Position numbers and translations under genes: made by a program. A stretch of DNA of 13,455 bases from Phoronis pallida. Lineage: Eukaryota > Phoronida > Phoronidae. Below, piece after piece: positions 11,101 to 13,455 of the stretch. The notes beneath the pieces were generated by a model, which worked only from the letters and a program-made list of their open reading frames with translations, did not search any database and had not been told where the DNA came from. The stretch lies in assembly GCA_028565715.1 (NCBI GenBank), contig JAOXYC010157773.1, positions 1 through 13,455 of the forward strand, read 5' to 3'. The first letter of the stretch is position 1; each line of letters starts with the position of its first letter.

Positions 11101-13291
11101 TCATCATGGCGTTGGTTGTTATGGCTCGATGCCATAGGTATTCTAATCTTTTAAAACACAAGCCAATATTTCAGTGAATTTTCACTACTAATGATACATA
11201 CGTATCCAAATATAGTTCGTTCAGTGAATTATTAAAGTTTTTTTATTTAGGCTAATCACTGATGTCATAATGTCAAACGCTTGTGAGAGATCTATGAACA
11301 TGTTTGTTTGGTAACTGTTCGCTTGTCGCATTCTATATTGATAGGTTATTTGGCTTTGTTAAAATACTTCATCCGATTCAAGTTTCAATCGAATAACCTC
11401 ACCTCATATTCGAACACTGCAAAATAACCTATTTATACAAACTATGCACCAAATAAGTTGCCTTTTTTCTGATTTGTGACAGACTTTTTAAAAAATAACA
11501 TGAATGAAACAATGCATTTACGTCATCATGTATCACGTGGTGTTTATTTAATGATCACGTGAACGTATTCGGCAGTGTACTGAATGATGATATTGTGTTA
11601 TTTTAACATAGGTTGTATAATGGGTCTTTTCACACTGTGAGAGAGGAGTTGTCATTTTTATGATAAACAATAAAGCAGACTGAAAGTACATAAATTACTC
11701 ATTGATTTTGCAGTTTTGTTCCCGGAGTTCAGATCTGGATGGTGGGGTGTGCATAAAATTCTCGGATATTTTCGTGAAGACACTATGGTTTGGTTATTTA
11801 ATAATCTGGGGAGAGTTATCGAAACAAGACAGAATATGAAATGGGTAAGTAATGTTTGTAATGTAGGGGAGAGTGGGGCACCATGAGACGTGCCCCACGT
11901 CTCATATTGCCCCACTCTCCCCTAAGCATAAACTTCCCAAGTGCATCAGGCTGTTGTTTTCTATATCAACGTGAAATGCTAGCGTTTATTTCTATGGTTG
12001 GTTTCAAATTGTTTGATTTAATAGAAGTAGCAATAGAATTATAGTAAATAAAATGTCTGAAACTTTTCCCCTCAAAAAATCAAACTTTCTTTTTGTCAGG
12101 AAAGAGTAGACCTGCTGCAGCTATTACTTGAAGCCGAAGTTTCCTCGGCGTCTCGGAGAACATCAGACTCTAATTTAGCGATGACTGAAAACGAACAAGG
12201 AGACACGAATAACAACAGTCAAAATAAAGAAACTAGTGCGAAAGAGACTCAACAGGTGCCGCCACAAGTGGCTGAGAACATGGACTCATTTGCAGCCTCG
12301 TTAACAAAACGTCTGCTCAATTTACAAAGTGAAAAAAGTCCGTCCGCGGACAAATCACAAAAAGACATTAGTGCGTTGCCAAATTCAACGACAAAGAAGA
12401 ATAAGCAAACCAAAAAACAGAAAATATCTTTAACAATGGATGTAAGTTTGTGGTTTTATTTTCCAAGTACATAAATAGCACTTTCAAATGCTGATACATC
12501 ACCACGGTTACTGGTCTGTGTGCAGCTTATAAACCATACCTGATCTCGCTCGAAGTACAGTTAAATGTAGACTGAACTCAGTCCGTCGTTTAAAACGAAA
12601 GACTGAAACAATCGCGGGAGGTCTTCTGTTATGTGCCATTGTTCAACATACACTTAGCGATACCTGATTCTTTAGTAGGGAGAACAAACCGGGGCTGTGG
12701 GTGAAAATAAGTCTAAGGTAATACGTGTGCTATCGAGTACGTGGTTAAAACAGTTATTTTGGCAGGAAAAATTGCAAATGCTTACACACAACATTGTATT
12801 TTACAGGAAGTTCGAGCACAGAGTGTGTTGTTCTTATTAGCGGGTTACGAGACAACGAGTACGTTGCTAGCTTATGTTACCTACGAATTGGCATTAAATC
12901 CAGTCGTCCAGGAGAAGCTACAAGCAGAAATTGACTCACATTATTCAGTCACAGTAAGTCAGGTTGTTTTTCTCCTACAAAATTATGCAGGAATCGAATC
13001 CATGCAGTCTAGCGACCTTATATTTGTACAATTTAGCATTATCAGTTTTTTTTTGTAGTTTATATTATTGTGTAAGTTTTGAGTGTATTTTCGGTAACAG
13101 CTATGCCAATTCATGGTCATTAAACATAAATATTTGGGTCTTCCAGTAAGCAGATAGTATTCTTTTTAGCTCAGACACTCTAATGTAGTGTTTCTTTTTC
13201 AGAATAAAATTGGATACGATGAAGTAATACGTATGACCTACTTAGACATGGTGATATGTGAAGCACTCAGGATATATCCTCTTGCCGAGCT
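2128..13291 (+). CDS. Cytochrome P450, clan 3 (CYP3/CYP5-like), exons 1-9, 3' end beyond the window
   Basis: This is a heme-thiolate monooxygenase, anchored in the ER membrane and expected to take electrons from NADPH-P450 reductase. Coding segments are 2128-2180, 9565-9661, 9994-10143, 10374-10594, 10915-11066, 11714-11844, 12100-12441, 12807-12953 and 13203-13291, totalling 1382 nt. All introns are GT-AG and seven of nine donors read GTAAGT. Visible landmarks are an N-terminal anchor (1-17), basic stop-transfer (18-23), GIRGPEP hinge (31-37), WRHLR C-helix (126-130), a DPF motif with FLKRC (202-207), DLLQL (272-276), AGYETTS I-helix (394-400) and EALR K-helix (451-454). The order and spacing match CYP3A and thromboxane synthase (CYP5A), except for about 90 extra residues before the I-helix. 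The meander and the cysteine heme-binding loop, perhaps 120-150 residues, should lie downstream. The substrate cannot be inferred. Clan assignment is firm; CYP3 versus CYP5 or an invertebrate-specific family is open. Confidence 0.95.
4676..4905. mobile_element. Foldback / MITE-like element with ~105-bp inverted arms
   Basis: The arms 4676-4780 and 4800-4905 are inverted copies at roughly 90% identity, separated by a 19-nt loop. Both ends read CAGTGATAAAA inward, so the similarity stops sharply at CAGTG/CACTG, as expected for terminal inverted repeats. Each arm also holds an inner 8-bp hairpin (GATTTATTGGAATAAATC) followed by GAAACGTT, and a palindrome around ACATGTATACATGT. No coding capacity. 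I see no convincing target-site duplication. It could be a non-autonomous DNA transposon, or two adjacent inverted copies of one ~100-bp repeat. Confidence 0.75.
5093..5132. repeat. Perfect 14-bp inverted repeat
   Basis: TCAAATATGATTTA at 5093-5106 is repeated inverted, without mismatch, at 5119-5132 across a 12-nt loop. It lies about 190 bp after the foldback element. It is AT-rich and of unknown function. Confidence 0.6.
5305..5335. repeat. Short AT-rich hairpin
   Basis: ATTTCA-GATTTTTT pairs with AAAAAATC-ACTGAAAT, with a bulge and almost no loop. It is a small imperfect palindrome in intron 1, and chance is possible in sequence this AT-rich. Confidence 0.35.
7186..7388. repeat. GC-rich interspersed repeat, copy 1 (SINE-like?)
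   Basis: This is a sharply bounded GC-rich island in AT-rich intron 1. Its 3' part (7296-7388) resembles 12567-12656 in intron 7. Shared pieces include GTAGAC-GAACT, CAGTCCG, ACTGAAA-AAT-GCGGG and a CCA-TG/TTCA-ACA tail, at about 75% identity over the first 50 bp with small indels. Two diverged copies in one gene point to a dispersed repeat. The 5' part has no counterpart here. I find no clear tRNA-type A/B boxes, so the SINE label is a guess. Confidence 0.5.
9235..9445. repeat. G-run followed by degenerate ~32-bp tandem repeat
   Basis: CACCCGGG occurs twice 21 bp apart (9235, 9256), the second running into 12 consecutive Gs (9261-9272). Then come units built on TATGGGT(A/C)GGTTTTCAC beginning at 9311, 9344 and 9376 (33- and 32-bp spacing), with a weaker fourth (AATGGGAC) at 9426. 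Spacers carry TTTTTGGTAT. It looks like a fragment of a dispersed repeat with internal repetition, ending about 120 bp before exon 2. Confidence 0.6.
9565..9661 (+). CDS. P450 exon 2: stop-transfer and proline hinge
   Basis: It completes codon 18 (AG|G, Arg) and encodes residues 19-50. It opens with RERKRK, a strongly basic stop-transfer just after the anchor, then [13 protein letters not shown] and an FGN motif. This is the CYP3-type hinge that orients the catalytic domain on the ER surface. Two positions that are proline in CYP3A (GIPGPTPLP) are Arg33 and Asn38 here, so the hinge is unusually proline-poor. The acceptor is ..TCCAG|G and the donor AAA|GTAAGT, phase 0. The 97-nt length is close to the 94 nt I recall for CYP3A exon 2. 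Confidence 0.93.
9994..10143 (+). CDS. P450 exon 3: A-helix and beta-1 region
   Basis: It encodes residues 51-100, beginning KMCEAIRDW and ending FSNFYGRK. The [10 protein letters not shown] stretch corresponds to YGKVWGFYDG of CYP3A (beta-1 hairpin), followed by [13 protein letters not shown] (B-helix entry) and the F..R(R/K) end found in clan 3. The exon is phase 0 at both ends, with acceptor TTTCAG|A and donor AAG|GTAATG. In CYP3A this stretch is split by one more intron (53 + 100 nt), which is absent here. Confidence 0.95.
10374..10594 (+). CDS. P450 exon 4: B-C loop, C-helix to E-helix
   Basis: It encodes residues 101-173 plus two bases. It covers the B-C loop (substrate recognition site 1), the C-helix WRHLR (126-130), whose Trp and Arg contact the heme propionates, the PSFTSAKM stretch typical of clan 3 (PTFTSGKL in CYP3A4), and [15 protein letters not shown] of the D-helix. 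The acceptor follows a run of T (TTTTAG|TGT) and the donor is TATAG|GTAAAA, phase 2. CYP3A genes carry an extra intron within this segment (114 + 89 nt), so the two are fused here. Confidence 0.95.
10767..10798. repeat. 16-bp direct tandem duplication
   Basis: AAATAAACATAAGTTA occurs twice head to tail, at 10767-10782 and 10783-10798, with no mismatch. It is in intron 4, about 115 bp before exon 5, and is likely a recent slippage duplication. Confidence 0.8.
10915..11066 (+). CDS. P450 exon 5: E-helix and F-region
   Basis: It completes Ser174 (AG|C) and encodes residues 175-224 plus one base. [13 protein letters not shown] matches the AYSMDVITSTSFG segment of CYP3A4 with no gap across the exon junction. 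[12 protein letters not shown] resembles DPFVKHCKRFF of thromboxane synthase and DPFVE of CYP3A. The donor is GGAC|GTAAGT, phase 1. The acceptor at 10914 (ATTACAG) gives the gap-free family alignment. An upstream in-frame acceptor at 10860 would add 18 residues. Confidence 0.92.
11067..11713 (+). other. Intron 5 (647 bp)
   Basis: Intron between exons 5 and 6, phase 1. The only notable content is two CACGTG E-box palindromes, at 11534-11539 and 11556-11561, each within a TATCACGTG/GATCACGTG context 22 bp apart. No open frame or repeat of note. Confidence 0.7.
11714..11844 (+). CDS. P450 exon 6: F-G to H region
   Basis: It completes Leu225 (C|TT) and encodes residues 226-268. [16 protein letters not shown] occupies the place of the hydrophobic F'-G' segment (FPFLIPILEVLNI in CYP3A4), thought to dip into the membrane and line the access channel. 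The remainder, [11 protein letters not shown] then RVIETRQ, matches the G/H helices. The acceptor is TTTTGCAG|T and the donor TGG|GTAAGT, phase 0. The 131-nt length is near the 128 nt I recall for CYP3A exon 8. A hairpin element starts 19 bp past the donor. Confidence 0.93.
11864..11924. mobile_element. 61-bp near-perfect hairpin element (MITE-like)
   Basis: Arms 11864-11892 and 11896-11924 are 29 bp each and complementary at 27 positions, around a 3-nt CCC loop. The outer part is TAGGGGAGAGTGGGGCA and the inner part ATGAGACGTG. The GGGGAGAGTGGGGCA motif resembles short palindromic repeats I associate with several aquatic animal genomes, though I cannot confirm a family. It is bounded by TA at each end, compatible with a TA target site, and starts 19 bp downstream of the exon 6 donor. 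As RNA it would form a very stable stem. Confidence 0.7.
12100..12441 (+). CDS. P450 exon 7: DLLQL motif plus ~90-residue low-complexity insertion
   Basis: It encodes residues 269-382 in phase 0 at both ends (TTTGTCAG|G, GAT|GTAAGT). [13 protein letters not shown] (269-281) aligns with HRVDFLQLMID of CYP3A4 and SLTMD (378-382) with LTVDE of thromboxane synthase. Between them lies a hydrophilic, Ser/Asn/Gln/Thr/Lys/Glu-rich stretch with no cysteine, containing one amphipathic-looking patch (about 329-343) and a lysine cluster [10 protein letters not shown] (367-376). All 114 codons are open and the sequence is A-rich with no internal pyrimidine tract, so a retained intron is less likely than a genuine insertion. 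CYP5A also has extra residues here, but far fewer. Confidence 0.9.
12567..12656. repeat. Interspersed repeat, copy 2, in intron 7
   Basis: It aligns in the same orientation with 7296-7388. Matches run from GTAGACTGAACT through ACTGAAACAATCGCGGG to the tail near 12650. It lies inside intron 7, clear of both splice sites. Its family is unknown. Confidence 0.5.
12807..12953 (+). CDS. P450 exon 8: I-helix, oxygen-activation motif
   Basis: It encodes residues 383-431. [19 protein letters not shown] is the I-helix. The acid-alcohol pair E397/T398 corresponds to E308/T309 of CYP3A4 and serves proton delivery to bound dioxygen. [18 protein letters not shown] is the conserved J-helix region. The acceptor is TTTTACAG|G and the donor ACA|GTAAGT, phase 0 at both ends. 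The end point matches a CYP3A exon boundary as I recall it; the start does not. Confidence 0.97.
13203..13291 (+). CDS. P450 exon 9: K-helix with ExxR
   Basis: It encodes residues 432-460 plus two bases. [19 protein letters not shown] leads to the invariant ExxR (E451, R454), which forms the salt-bridge triad with the meander arginine. It is followed by IYPLAEL, matching LFPIAMR of CYP3A4. The acceptor is CTTTTTCAG|A and the donor GAGCT|GTAAGT, phase 2. This donor falls within what I recall as one 227-nt exon in CYP3A, so the intron appears to be extra here. The remaining exons are outside the window. Confidence 0.95.
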
Positions 13292-13455
13292 GTAAGTATT
13301 TCATCATACAATACTATACTCTATCACATCAACAACCACCATACTGACTTAAGACGGCATCCGGAACACCAGGCCCAGACTCCGCTAGGTGGTGTTCTCC
13401 GTCTGAACCTGGATGTATTTGCCTTGATACAGCATCCGCATGCGTTTTTGGTAAA
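13292..13455 (+). other. Start of intron 9 with an imperfect hairpin, cut by window end
   Basis: After the exon 9 donor the sequence turns GC-rich from about 13350. AGACGG plus GAACACCA (13352-13371) pairs with TGGTGTTC plus CCGTCT (13390-13404), with a left-side bulge. No continuation of the P450 frame that fits the expected segment after the K-helix is seen before the end. Confidence 0.5.

Noticed and set aside
12741-12806. Open frame running into exon 8 from upstream
   Set aside because: The added residues break the LTMD-EVRAQ continuity seen in CYP3/CYP5, and a good acceptor (TTTTACAG) sits at 12806.
13432-13450. Possible tiny exon 10 between an AG at 13431 and a GT at 13450
   Set aside because: Joined to exon 9 it would not give the Arg-containing segment expected after the K-helix (MRLER in CYP3A4), and it would be far too short.
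1-13455. CRISPR arrays, bacterial operons, rRNA or tRNA genes
   Set aside because: No regularly spaced repeats, no ribosome-binding-site-led gene runs and no cloverleaf with intact A/B boxes were found; the window is a eukaryotic split gene.

Overview
This is eukaryotic, intron-rich, AT-rich DNA, almost certainly from a metazoan. The one gene I can support is on the + strand: the 5' two-thirds to three-quarters of a microsomal cytochrome P450 of clan 3 (CYP3/CYP5-like, the family group of CYP3A and thromboxane synthase). Nine coding exons join without a frame break into 460 codons plus two bases. The window ends before the meander and heme-cysteine exons. Species cannot be read from the sequence. 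The intron pattern, many small hairpin elements and AT content suit a marine invertebrate or invertebrate deuterostome, but that is inference.

Layout. 1-2127: no recognisable gene, only weak promoter-like motifs. 2128-2180: exon 1, the membrane anchor. 2181-9564: a 7.4-kb intron 1 with a 230-bp foldback element (4676-4905), smaller hairpins, a GC-rich repeat (about 7186-7388) and a G-run plus degenerate ~32-bp tandem repeat (9235-9445). 9565-13291: exons 2-9, separated by short introns of 230-647 bp. 13292-13455: start of intron 9.

The assembled protein has an N-terminal anchor, a polybasic stop-transfer, a degenerate proline hinge, the C-helix WxxxR (W126, R130), the I-helix AGYETTS (394-400, catalytic T398) and the K-helix ExxR (E451, R454). 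Seven intron positions and phases match those I recall for vertebrate CYP3A genes.

The most unusual feature is in exon 7. About 90 extra residues, rich in Ser/Asn/Gln/Lys/Thr and ending in a lysine cluster, lie between the DLLQL motif and the I-helix. They sit exactly where this gene's intron position departs from the vertebrate CYP3A pattern. Other points of interest are the foldback element with hammerhead-like core motifs in both arms, a near-perfect 61-bp hairpin element 19 bp inside intron 6, and an in-frame alternative acceptor for exon 5 that would add 18 residues.
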